This document shows, piece after piece, positions 38,526-51,928 of a stretch of 64,000 nucleotides of DNA. The stretch is from Casuarius casuarius. Taxonomy: Eukaryota > Chordata > Aves > Casuariiformes > Casuariidae. How positions within the stretch are numbered: the first letter of the stretch is position 1; each line of letters starts with the position of its first letter. The stretch is from assembly GCA_003342895.1 (NCBI GenBank), contig PTFA01000028.1, forward strand, positions 3,990,433-4,054,432, read 5' to 3'. The notes under the pieces are model-generated. The model was not told the origin of the DNA. It made no database searches and saw only the letters and a program-made list of their open reading frames with translations. Both the position numbers and the translations under genes were made by a program.

Positions 38526-41500
38526 TTGGATTTAATTGATATAAAACAGGTTTACAACAAAATTATGTAATTTATATTGTGGTATTTTTCGGGTAGATAG
38601 ACTAAATAGCTCAGATTTCTTTTAAGGTAGAGTGAATGCTTTTTATCCTGTGCGTGAATTACAGTTGGCCTTACAGTAGTTTCAGGAACATACTTAAGGA
38701 AATACTGAAAGTTTTCAAATGTTAGTCTTGCAGCAAAAATTGTGAAGACTATAAATAGGAGAATAAATGGTGGAGGGACATGTTATCTTTAACCCTGCAG
38801 TTGTCTAGCTTTCTTATCATGAATATTAATCTTGTTTCTCTTTTTGGTCTAGTTTGCCAATTTTGGTTTAATTTGCGATCACCAATGTGCTTTAGATGAG
38901 TGGTAAGTGTAGTTGTGCCAAACAAAAAAACATTCACTTCCTATTTTCCATTTTTATCAGCATATTTCTTTTCCATTTATTGGAGAGCATACCTACTTGA
39001 TAGTACCAAATCTGTGGCAAATCCTGCAATCTCTCACATTTTCTTCCTTCCTTTCTTCAAGATTGCAGACTATTACACATTTTTAGCATGTTGTGTGTCA
39101 GACTAAAACACAGGAGAGATGTATAAAAAATGTTGATTTTTCTGGACTGGCTTGACCTTTGGTGAATATCGATGACTTTATTTGCAGGGAAAGAACAGCA
39201 TGCTAGTAAGAATGCAGACCTAGAAGAAGAATGCAGAGGGAAACAAACCACCGATGGCTTTGATGGTGTCACGGCAGTACATGGGAGACTTTAGAGGGGA
39301 AAGGCAAACTTTTCCATGTAATATTCATTGTAATAGATTTTTTTAAAAATGCGTGAGCATAAATGTCATTAGCATTACCAGTTTCGTATCTGGTACAATG
39401 CAGCAGGACAGAAGTAACATATGGAAACTAGCATTCAGCTGAAGGTGGACTACTTATATTTGATTACATATATCTATTAATATAAAGACAGTAATTTAGA
39501 ACACCTTTAACAATATTAAATTTTTCTGCTATCAGACTCATGCTCAGTAAAGCCTATTGTGATATTAACATGTGGGGATATCTTCTTACAGTGCGTGGAA
39601 ACATACCTTCAATCTGTAGGCAGATATTAAAGTTCTTGCAGATTTCTTTTCCATTACATAATTAAATGGTACTCAAAGTTAAGTCAAAACAAAGAGTTTT
39701 TCAGCAGACAATCTTAAAAAGAGTGTATGAAGATTCTTTGTCAAAGTGTGCACAGTCACCAATGCAAAGAAAAAAAGAAAAAGAAAAGGTGTTCCATGCC
39801 AATTTAGAAAACATTCTAGACATACAGCGCAGACATACATCCAAGCTCGAAGCCAAAGCTCCCTTTCCAGTCAGTGGAGAGAAACATGCATGTTTAAAGT
39901 GTCATTTATTTCATCCTAATGTGGAAACGTAAAATCTGTTACAGGACTCGCTTAGGTGACTAGTTCAGATACAGACATATAAAGTTAGGTGAGAAGTATC
40001 CCGTTCTTTGGGACAGGTACAGGTGTAAGGCTGCCCTTACTGTGTTGTACAGGGAGAGGGGAATGGGTGGGGAGAAAAGTTTCTTTTTCAGGTTCAAGCT
40101 CATAAGACACAGTATTCATTATCTTGCTTTCAGAAGAATGTTATATTAGGTGATCAAACAGTATAGCTTCTTTGGCTTAACAGGGTCATAGTTGAATTTA
40201 GAGACTTTTGAAACAAAGAAGGAGTCAGCCTGAAAAGAAATGTAAAAGAGGCGTGAAAATTTGTAACACAGGCGGAGAGATCTTGCACTGGAAACAGCAG
40301 TAGTCAAAGCCTGGTTTGACGCTACCAGAAATTGCTCTGCCAGCATCGCAACCTCTGCCTGAGCAAGAAGGAGCATCTTCTCTGTCAGACACCATCAGGA
40401 TTCTGCATCCAGCTAGTGGACTCTCAGTACAGGGTGCAACTGGTAGGCACCCACACATGGTGTGTGCATGTAGGAAGTCATGGGGTGATTTCTCACTGGT
40501 GTGTGGTTTTAGTGGGCTGTAAGGAGCTGCACAGATACATGTAAAGTCAGAGCACCCACATCTCTAGCAGGAACTGTGTATCTTGTCAGTCTGTGAAATG
40601 CTTACAAATAAAACTTTTTAAATTTTGCCAAAAAATACAATTAACATATCACATAAGGGTCTTAGTTTCATATCAGCTAACTTACAGTAATTCCTGAAGG
40701 ATTCAGAGGTGGATCTTTCTAAAAGTAGGAGTTTGATTAAGAAACGTAATTCTGTAAAGAAAGGTCATAGTTCATTCATTATGACTCTTGAGTGAAAAAG
40801 GGAAGTAGAATAAGCATTACTGATGATAACTAATAGTGCACCAAGAACGTTTCTTGTGAGACTGTGAGGTGCAGCATTCTAGAGTTTTATGATGAACAGA
40901 TTCTTCAAAGACAAAGTCTTGATTAAAACATTGGCAGTGAAAGCGATAACAGAGTTATAGTTGGGATCAGTTTAGCTTTAATTAATTACATTGTTAAGCT
41001 ATGTTTCAATTTTAAGATCTAACAGTATTTCTAACCCTTTCAAGAGTTTATATCAATTTCATAAGCTTTAATTTTTAAAATGTTCTGACCATTTCAAATT
41101 GACACAAAGCTTTAAACTTCCCCATTTGAGATACTTTGTTTGAATTCATTTTAATATTAAAAAAGAGCTTTATTTAAAAAAAATGTTATGTGAGCAGTAA
41201 GCCAAGACCATAATCTGTGTTGAGATTTTTAACATATTTTGAGGAAATAAGACAGTGTCTTAGGCACAGTCTGAGTTGTGCCCTCTTTAAATAGTTAATT
41301 TTTAGTCATTGAGACTTACTATTTGCAAGATGCCATCATAACTTTCTTCTTAGTGTTGACTTGTGCTGCAGTTTAATCATTGCTGCTTGAGCTCTTACAG
41401 AGAGACTGGTATGTCTCAAAAAAACCATTTTTATTTAGTTCTAAAGGGAGCAATTTAAATGTATTAAGTAGTTTCCATAAAGACTCATTAGCTCTAGCTG

Positions 41501-44500
41501 GTGGCCTTTGTAACCCTTTAAGAAAATTTACATTGCTATGCAAAAAGCATTAGTTTTTTCTTTTTCTTTCAGACAGCCTAGATGTAACATTGCATCAGAG
41601 TAGAGCACTTAAGTATTACAGTCACCAATATTATATGGCAATACATTTCAAGTCAAGCAGTCTAGACACTATCAGAGACAGAGACTTCTTAGGCCTGAGA
41701 TGCAGATGGCACACCAGACTGTCAGGTCTGTAGCTCATTGTATTCCTTGTACCTAAGGGACAATTTTAAGATCAATACAAAATATTTATTGGTTGTGATA
41801 TAGTTAGCTAGAGATGGGGGTTTTGGCCAGCCCTTTGATGATCTGGACCCTTCACTTTTCTTTACATTATAATGACTAAATCTGTTTCTAGCATTAGGCA
41901 GGTAACTTTCTCTTTGCTTTCTACAGGAAATCAGCATTTCCTGAGCTACTGCCTGCCCATGCTAATATTTGATAAAGAGAAGTACCTACTGTTCCTGACA
42001 GAGAAACTAATTGGAATTAAGAACATCTGATTTATTGCTTGGTATCCTAATGTGTTTGTGAAGCACTTTGAAGTCATGCTAGAAAAGGTACTAATATGTA
42101 CAGCAAAGTATCCCTATTTATTAGATAATCAGTATTCATAACAAGCAGTCAGATCCAACATCATTTTTCATCCGTTTGTCTTTTTATTTATTCCCTCTAC
42201 ATTCAGGTCACGGGCATCATTCAATGAGACCAGCAGCTCAACAAAATGAGAAATAGTAAATTTGAAAGGACAGCTTTGGGAAATTGAGAAAACACCTAAC
42301 TCCGCTCATGGTTAGGAAAGCCATAAGGTATATGGGTTCTTAATCACTGATTTCTTCAGTGGCTTCTGTTCTTTTTTAATCCCAAATAGAAGCCTACATT
42401 TTAAAAAGCCTTAGAGTAGATCCAGTGTTATAATTTGACTGACCGATTGATTGATTGTTATAGTACATCTTCCGAAAGCTGTCTTTTCACTGATGTCTAG
42501 TGGTAGCTTTTCTTAACAAAGCAGTGCTTACACAGTAGTCCCAGACTGTCTCAAAAATACTCTGATATAACTTACCCCAGTAGACAGTACTAAATGTGGT
42601 TGTTATGCTTGCCAGGCTTATTGTGATGATCATATTTTAGTTTTTTTTTCTCTTGATACATAATCTTTAACATTCATAGGAAATGAAAATTACTTTTATC
42701 ATTTTATCTGATCTCATATATATTAATTCCTCAATGTTTATTATTAAGATCCCTTAAGATTTGGTTATGGATATTTCAGTTATGTTATGTCGAAGATTTG
42801 GCACTTACACAGCGTGTCATTCTCCTCCCCTGTCTGAGAAGAACAATACTTAAAATTTTTTTCTTCTATTTTGTGAGAAAGCCTTTGTAATTGTTTATTT
42901 ATTCACCAGTTCATTTCACATAATCTTGCATGCCAACCAATTTAGGCTTTTGGGAACAGTTTTGTGATCAGGATTTCTGGGTATTATAGGGATATATTTG
43001 GAGAAAGAAAGCTTTTCTCAGAGAGGTATGTGGAATTTCAGAAGGAATTTTTCCAGCAAAAATGTTGACCCACATTTTGAAAAAAGGAGAAAAGTAAATA
43101 AAGAAAGGAAATGATGGTTCAATGATTCAATGAAACAAATGCAGGCCTGGCAGATAGGAGTTTTGGAGTTAGCCTTGTATTCCTAAAGCTAATGGGTCTT
43201 AATCATGGTTTGCACTTACATAATATTATTCAAATATTATTTAATTATGAAGTAGCTAAATTGGTTCATTCAGTTGAATGATAAGCTGTTGTCCTGCTTT
43301 GAGAAACTAAGAAGCTAAAGTGTAGAGAACTTCAATCTAGATTTCAGATCAGCTGTTAACTTTGAATGTGTCCATTTGGATGTGCTAAATATAAGATAAA
43401 CAAGCACTTCTGTTTAATAATTGCCTTTACAGTGGAGTAAGGAATTCTGTTCTGTTCTGGGATTGTCAATTATTCGTCACCTCAGAAGAGAGTTTTGCCC
43501 TTGATTGATAGCATATGTAGGACAGTCCATTACTACATCTCAATGAGAAACAAGAATATTCCATTTTTAGGAGAACTTCTCTGTTTTTACAGTGACCTGA
43601 TGTTTGCATATGGGTTTTTTTAGATACGTTTAGATATATCTGCTTTCTTGCAATAACTGGAGCAGTTCCTACAGGCCCTTATTGTTAGGCTCCTTCTGTA
43701 ATGAAAAAGTGTTTCTTCTTCCAAAAAGCTTCTAGTCTAAGAAGACTCACTGAAAAGAAACTGGAAGTTTCTGTTCTTCGGTATCTCAACAGATACCATG
43801 GTACATTGTCTGTGATGTTACGGCTATGCATGCAAAATTAATCATGTCATTGTCTTAGTGGTTGAACTTCGTAATTTTACAGCCATTAAATGTATATACT
43901 ACTTTAAGTATCCCTTTATTTAATCTTAAATGGAACGCTAAACTCCTAGGCTTAGACTGAACCTTCTGTATAAAGGGGAATTTTAGCTAGTGTGGAGATT
44001 TACTTTGAACAGCACAGTAAGATTTTTACCTCAGGGCTCCTGAATATAAAAAGAGATGGATGATTGCCTGGTATAAGCTATGATTTTTCTCAATTTTATG
44101 TGTTTTTAAATTATTTTTCTGGAATTGTGGTTCACTGAGTTATATTTTTTAATAATTTCAAGCATGAGCATTCTCAAACCTGTTAGTTAATCACTAACTT
44201 CACAGCAGTTTTGCTTGTGAATTGAAGCTACTAATGAGTGACAGTATCTTTGAAATATAGTTAATGGTTTTCTTATTCCAATTGTTTAAACTTCAACAGT
44301 CTTTATCTTGCTTTTTTCCTGAAATATGGATAAATCTTTTCCCCATTGTTTTGTGGAGCTAATGGCATAGTATTTCTCCCAGTATCAGCTAGACTTAATC
44401 TGGTAGATAAACAAAATCTTGAATATGAAAGAGTGAATTACAGTCTGAGGTGGATGACACCATTTTTGCAGAAATCTGAAATAATTATCATTCATAGCCC

Positions 44501-47500
44501 AGAGCCTGGGAGTGGTCTTCAGTCTTCCATCAGCAATCTTAACCCACAAAACAGCTTGTAAGTTTTACATCTTTACAGCTCTTATTTATGGGGTTAACCA
44601 CTGGGCATAATACACAGTATTTCTATTTCTGCTGGTTGCTTGGATATCTTCCTGAAAGATTCAAACATGAGTTCTGGGCTCAACTCAGAAGTCACTGCAG
44701 AGGTTCAGTGAATTGTCTTACACAAAAGGTCTGAGTAGATAATGATAATGGTCCCCTGCAGTCATGAAACCTACCTTTTTTGTGTTCGGCATAGAAAAAA
44801 ATCTGGATCTTGTTTTCTTGCTATTAGTTATCATGAAGTTTAGGGCCCAGACTCACAGAAGTGTTGATTTGACTAGGTATATGGATCATAAAAGCCTATG
44901 GTTAACCTGTGCATTTGGTCACTTTAATATGCTATAATCAGAATTATTTAGATTTATATTAATTGGCTCTTTTTTAATTGAAAAGCTTGCAAATAAAGAT
45001 GTTTTTTCAGTGGGCATGTCTAGATTCTTTCCTCAGGGCAATTTCAGGGTTATCCTGAAAACTGTGCTCACAGGGCATGCAGAAACCAGACTACAAATAC
45101 TCAGTTGTGAAGGCCCAGTGGGATCTGTGTGTACAAACAGCCTGGTGGAGTAACACACTGCTAGTAAAGGTCTGCATTTCCCTCCTACGTGTGATATTTT
45201 TCTTCCTAAGCTAGCTTCTCAGAGTCTTAACTGAGAGCAGGCTAGTGCTGCATAGGCTGTAGCGTGCTGTCAGTTGAGAGGCTAGCCTGCAGAGATCTGG
45301 AGAAGAAAAGCCCAGTTTATGCCTGCTCTCCCCAAGCCACTCTCTCTGCCCTGCTGGAAGTCAGTAGAGTAAGGCTGGCAGTCCTGTATCTGAGAGAATA
45401 AAAGAGAAAGATGGAAGACAAAATAACAGATGAAGTTAGGATACCTTTATGCTAACTGCAATTCCTTTCAATAACCTCTCTGTCTCTTCCCTTTTCTAAA
45501 GGGAGAAAATGACTTGAGGGTTAGTAATACAAAGTATAGGGCCTCTGAGCGTTATCAGTCTCTGAGGATTCCAGAGCTCCTTTCTCTCATCTTAGTGCAG
45601 CATAGTATCTGGGTAGGAAAGCAAAGCCCAGTAGTCAGTCATCCTTGGCGGAACAGAAAGCTGCTGAAGAAATCATAAAACAAAAGTAGTCATAACTGCT
45701 GAGTGTTGAGATCATTTATCCTTTAGTGTCTTCCTCCTTTAGAAGCAAGAAGGTGCTGTCTTTTAAATTGTTGACATTAAATAAGTGTTGGAGTTAAATT
45801 GGAGAAGAAACAAACAAACAAACATGTTCATGCCTTCCTCCTATCCTGTGGAGAAAACTGAAATCTTCCAGGGAAGCCCCTCCCAGCTCTGCTGAGTTTC
45901 CAGCTCTGGGGATGTAAAATGTTGGCATTTTATTCATTTACATAGGTAATGAACTGAAAACACAAATAAATAATGTTTTTTTAGGAGAACTATGCAGCTG
46001 CAATAGGCCTGAGACACTGCCTCAGGGAAGTGTATTCCTCTGTAGGAAAAAAAGGGAGTACTGCAGTACTTTCAGGTCTTTTGAACAGATTCAGCTGGCC
46101 ATGAGATGGTGCAGTACAGGAGACATCTCAAGGATTTTTGTTGTGTGCAATGATTTTAAAAATTAGACTTCTTCCTAAAAGTAAAGGAACTGAATTTTGT
46201 TGGTGACTTTACTGAGGTTAATTGCTCTTCATGGTGGGTTGTTAAAATTTGGTCTACAAAAACTATTCGTTCTAAAAATACATGAAAATAAGAGGCATTA
46301 TGCAAAAAGGGGAGTAAAAGGACATCTCTACATAACTATAAGAAGCAGATTAAATAGCCACCGATCTTAGAAGCATCAATATATGGAAGAAAAAGCTAGA
46401 CTTAAACCAAACCAGAAAGTAAACACTGGAGGATTAGGGAGAAAAAAAGGAACATGATATAGGAATGCTGTAATTTTATTGTTGCTTTGCATTATCTAAG
46501 ACAACTTCTCATCTTCTTTTCTACTGAAAGTACTATATATCAATAACATTTAACAAAGGGATTGTTCCTTTTTGTTTTTAAGGAGAAATAGAGTAGGATT
46601 TTCTGTGATTAAATGCAGCTGTCACAAGTCTCTGCTTAAGAGTAGGGTTCTGAGCAATAGATGATAATGAAAGAGAGAGCAGCACTCATCAGCAAACTCA
46701 TCAGCCAGTAGAAACCGGCTGAGGTAAGACAGGCCTTCACTGCACATATCTTCTATGGATTTTAACATCACCCCTCCAGAAAAAAAATTTCACCTGGGTT
46801 TGAGTGTGTTGTGCCCTACACAGCTGAGATGAGAGCCCAAGTTCTGGTGTAACCCTGACTGGAGTTTGTGTACTTCCAGAGGAAAAATTAATGGGGGATC
46901 ACTTCGGTCTAGGAATCTTTCAGTACCTTTTGACAACTCTCTGAGGCAACAGGCTGTGCCCCAACTACACACACAGCAAGGTGCAGAAGCTGTTAAGAGC
47001 ATCATAATGTGTGTATGGTTTTGCTGTGAAGACCTTGCACCGGGGCTCATTTAAATAGGTATCACACCGTTCCTTTGGGAAACTTGGAAGCACAACTCTG
47101 CTATCGCTCCAAAAGCAGAGAGTATTCTGCTGGCTGTAAGGTTAACTATGAGAAATGGCTGTATGCATAAATATTCTCCATTTTGCAGGACCTTGAGTCC
47201 ACAACTCAGTTGTGCCTGGCCTTTATGCTGGGCACTTGGAGTATTTATATGCTTCCTTCTAAGTGATGTGCCCACTTCCACAGCCAGGCACCAGTCTGGC
47301 TTGTGAGGACAGATGTATGGGCATGGGAATGGAGTTTTAAATGTCACTTTTTTTCTTTAGCTAATGCATCTAGCCTTATATCAATATCAGGGTATGATTG
47401 AGTAGGGCTTAGTATTTTTAACAAAGAGCATTGATTCATTTTTGTGGAGCTCATTAGGAGCATGATCATACATCCACACACATATCCTATTAGGCATATA

Positions 47501-49500
47501 ATAAAATATGCAATGCAATTAGCTGTGGGGCAGTGATGAATAAGCAGCATAGTATCTTTCTTCCAAATTGTATGCTGCTGTTTATTATTTCTGGGACTGC
47601 AGTTCTCTTTCCTCAGTCTGATTCATTCTGAGTCATACAAAACACATCCTCATTGAAATGGGGTGCACAGCAGCGAGGGCTGTCATGCTAGTTCTGCACC
47701 ATTAAGTAATTGTTTGAGTCTTTCTAGTGGAGATGTCTGTTACTCAGGCAGTACAAAAAGACTAGGAGGGTGTGGGCGTCTGGTGGGAGGATTTGAAGTT
47801 AGAGGAAAAATACCTTTTAGAAAAACTTCAGCTTGAGCTTGCTTATTACAAACTCACCAATATTTCTATTTTAAAAAATGTAGAAAATAGTTCAAGGTAT
47901 GAAAATGATTGTTCATATGCAGAACAGATTCTCTGCAATACAGTGAAAAAGGTCTGTGAAGATTTATCTATGGAGGTTTGGGGCCCAGTTCTGATATTGG
48001 GTCAGTTCTCAAGGCTGACATTAGTGAAATGGTGTTTGAAAATGTGTCTCAGAAATCAGAAACTGGGTTTTAGTAATGTTAGTGAGTTTTATGGGTTAAC
48101 TCAATAGTACTGTTGGTAATACAGCACAGTCAGCTGTTACTCATTGTTTTTCATCCTTCAGTCTCACTTGGTAAGAAATTTAATAGGGTGTATTCTGGTT
48201 TACAAACGGGGTTACCCTCTGTGCGTGAAAGATAGAATTTGAAGCAGTGATAGCACTACAGTAAATATGTCTTAAATTGATTTTCTCATCTGTAAACTAA
48301 AAATCAAAAGCCGTTTACTCAGAAATGACGCAGCCTACTCCTCTACTAGTTGGAGAGATACCGGATTAAAACAGCCACTAAGGATAGTACATCAGAAATG
48401 ACATACGTAGTCAGAAAGGAGGGTATTTATTCGGGGATGAAGCACTTCCCTCCCCCGTGCTTGAACTAGTCGAGAAGGAATATTATGGATAGCTGAAAAA
48501 TCACCTCTCCTTCGTGTTACTGATGACAGAAGAACAGAATATCTTGCTAGTTGATTTGGAGTAGGAAGTAGAGCAGAATAGAATTGCTGACATTAAATAT
48601 GCTTTATTTTTAAAGCATTGGTTAAAGTAAAATTTATTTTCTTTGGTAGCAGCAGGGACTTATTAGATAGAAACATGAGCAGAACTCCATGAACAGCAAG
48701 GAGCGAAAGTTATGATATTAGTACAAAAAAGCCAGAACATAACACTATTAAAATTAATGTAAAGAATATTATTGGTATTCCTTTCTTCGAAACAGAGTAC
48801 TATATAAAGATAAAATGTGTAAGTCTGTTTTCCGTATAACAGAGCTCTTATTTATTTTGAATCCTTTTTTTACTTTGAAATACCTTCCATGGCTGTAAAT
48901 TATGAGAGTGTCTTTTTTTTTTTTTTTAACTGTGTAGCTTTCAGTAAAATCCATTATCAGTTCTTTGTTTGAATTCAGTTCACATCATCTTCTCATAGGC
49001 TATAAAGAGGTTCAATCTGTTCCAGAACAGTAATCACAGTCCATTAAACTCTGTTCCCTGTAGTCTTTGTTCCCAGTTACATGTGATACTGTAATTGCGT
49101 ATGTGTAAGAGGGAAAAAAATCTTTAAGCAGCCTTGCAAAATTGTCATGAAGATTTACCAGTCCAGGAAAAAATATTTTTGCCTTCCTTTTAGAATAATG
49201 ATAATTTCTCTGAAAAATTCGAAAGTGTTTTACTGGCCCAGTTAAACACCCCCCCCCACACACACACACACATTCTGGAGGGGTAGATCTTTGCAATATT
49301 GTATCTAAAAGAACTATTCATATATTAACTCGTTAGTGCTCTTGATTGCCAACTTAATCTGCATGCCGTGAAGTGAAGCCAGAAAAAGACATGTTCAGCT
49401 TCTTGTAAAATATCCTTTCCTATTAACTTCAGAGATAACAGAGTTCATGATCTAAAAGGTTGTTTTTGCAGATTGAAGGCCTGATATTTTTCTGCCACAT
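38526..49500. other. Intergenic sequence, no gene recognised
   Basis: Mostly unique AT-rich sequence. Short simple repeats include (AAAC)n at about 45,808-45,823 and poly-C followed by (CA)n at about 49,249-49,272. The longest open frame is 111 codons on the plus strand (47,772-48,107), with no recognisable domain and no supporting splice signals that I could see. A slightly GC-richer stretch lies at about 45,040-45,400. Confidence 0.6.
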
Positions 49501-49504
49501 CAAA

Positions 49505-49575
49505 CCAGTTTTGCACAGCTGTAACTCCATTGATTTCAGCAGAGCAGATGATAAATCTGGTGTGAGATCATATGG
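49505..49575. repeat. Small old interspersed repeat fragment
   Basis: The string gcacagctgtaactccattg, then atttcagcagagcagatg and ataaatctggtgtgag, matches an old amniote repeat whose intact copies read roughly ggtgtaactccattgacttc followed by a mirrored half. The two halves are partly inverted repeats of each other. The family is not named with certainty. Confidence 0.55.
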
Positions 49576-51897
49576 ATTTTGACAGATTTAACTTAAATAT
49601 TAAATACAGTAATAAAGGGGCATTAGATTAAAGCTGCAATCCTGTGTGGTTTTTAATGTGTTTTCTTAATAGAGGAATGAAGCTTCTCAAAGACAGGATG
49701 TCAGCTGAGCAACCTGTCTGATCACAGCAGTTCAGAGAGCTGCAAAAGAAGCAACCCATGAACCCATGTTATTTTTACAGAAAGCCATTTTCTCAGAACA
49801 GTAGAGTGTACTGTGGAAAGCTTCAGAGAAGCTAGGATATTTTGATTTTTATTTAACTATGCAAGTAAAATATGTTCAAATGAGGAACACTGAATCAGTT
49901 TTACCAGAAATGTGGGTGATCTGATTACCATTTTAGATCCAGATCATTCATATGTTTGATTTGAAACAGGTTGGTTAGTTAGGTTTCAGTGGGCTACTCA
50001 TATGAAGTTCAAACCTTCACTTGTTTTGCTGAAATAAGACCAGTGTGTTCTGCAGTTAATAGGCTCCAGCCTAACAGGCTCAGAGCTAATAGGCTCCAAA
50101 CCTCGCACAGTATGACTTGAGATCTTTGAAATCTTTGGTCTTTTGTATAGGCTGCTTTTGCCCCACAACCTACTGAATGGTAAATGTATACAATGTTGTT
50201 CCAGCCAGTTTTAATTCTCTCTCTTACCCTTAAAGGAAAAATGCTTACAATTTAGTGGAAAAATCACTGCAACAAGTTTCAACAGAGAGCTCTGATGCTA
50301 GTTGGTAAGAAAATGGTTAGGAGAGCCTTTTAGTGGCATTATTCTGCTGCGATTCATATGAGCGCAGACTCCTCCTTTCAAGGCATCAGGGTCTCAGAGT
50401 TTGTGTTACCATTCCTCTTAAGGAGTTTTGGCTAATACAGAAACATGGAAAGGAACTTCCAAAGATAACACATGGGGAGTTGCCTAAGTATTTCTCTCTT
50501 TATACAAACAAGCACAATCAAACCCCAGTATCTACCTATTTTTTTTCTTCCCAAAACAAATGCTTTACTGTTATTTTCTAAAAAGGATGAATACCTGCCA
50601 GCAAACTATTATTCCTGAGGAAACATACAGAAAAAAGCAGTGTGTATGCATGGAGGAAAGACAAAGGTTTTATGAGGAAATAGATTTCAATTTTTTTATT
50701 CAATGCTTTATTGTATTAGAAAAGAGACTATTTTATGAAAAATATTTTGACAGTGTCCTTTTAAATGGAAGCTTTGATTTCAAGACATTTAATTTGCAGC
50801 ATGATTTGACTGTGAAACAGACATAGGAATTATCTGGTCTGTTCTTCCTTTTTTGTATAACAAATTTGTTTAATTGGGAATTAGATAGCAACTATCCTTG
50901 ATGTGTATTTGGGTGAAGTGGAAGGGATATTGAGTGAAAAAAAATGCTTGTATTACATAGCGGACAGATGAAATAATATGTTCTGCGGTCTTCATCTACT
51001 GGAGCTGGGGAAGTCATTTATTAAAGACAAGGGGTGTACTGGTTTATATTCTATTAGGAAATATGGTTCAGATAGACAACTTAAACTTGTGTGGTAGGGT
51101 AATGGACATGCTCAGAAACATGATTCAAAGATCAGCTGAAAGTGCTGTCATGGAGCATCTGAGCATGGTCTTAACCTACTGCAGATATGAAATATTTCAT
51201 ATTAGTTTCTTGTGCGATTAACGAGGGTTAGTTCTGGACAAAGAGGACATTTTGTAAAATGTATGTGCTATGTGGATCAATGCTTTTGTCTGTGGAACTC
51301 TGATACATGTAAAATATTGCAATGTAGTGTGCATATATATACTATATGTAACAAAACACTGGCAGTAGAAGGTTAAAATTCAGTCTTACATTCCTATTGA
51401 GAAGAGTTTCTGATTTCAGTTTGGTTTGGATACTATATATGTATTAAATTCTCAGTTCCATATTTTATAAGTTTAGAGAGAAATTAAGGAAGACTGCGTA
51501 TGTATGCATTGAATTTTCAAGACGTGTTTCTTATATTTAACTTAGGGAGTGTTCCTTTGTTCCATAACCATGGAATTGGGGAAAGCTGCAAGAGACTTTT
51601 CCTAATATGTAGATCCTGGACAATATAAAATTTACACTTGTATTTGCTTCTGTCCTGGAGGTAAATAACACTGACATCTTGGAGATCAAAACTCTTTTTT
51701 GAACAAACACTTCCATTTTATTCTTTTATACATGAGCACAAGAACACATAGTCGAAGAGAAAAAAATGTAAAGAATATTAAGTTTGAAAGGTGAAGCTCT
51801 GAAAAGCATATCAATTAAGGTTCATTCTTTATATAGCATATACTAATATTATATCTGTGTGTAGTACCATAAAATCTTGAATTATGTTCCATTTCTA

Positions 51898-51928
51898 AAA
51901 ACTCTACAATACAGCAGTGTAGAGTTTT
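51898..51928. repeat. 11-bp perfect hairpin
   Basis: The arms aaaactctaca and tgtagagtttt are exact reverse complements with a 9-nt spacer. This is short enough to arise by chance in a window of this size. Confidence 0.8.

Noticed and set aside
47772..48107. 111-codon plus-strand ORF
   Set aside because: Length is within what chance gives in 64 kb; no recognised domain, and the ATG has no supporting context.
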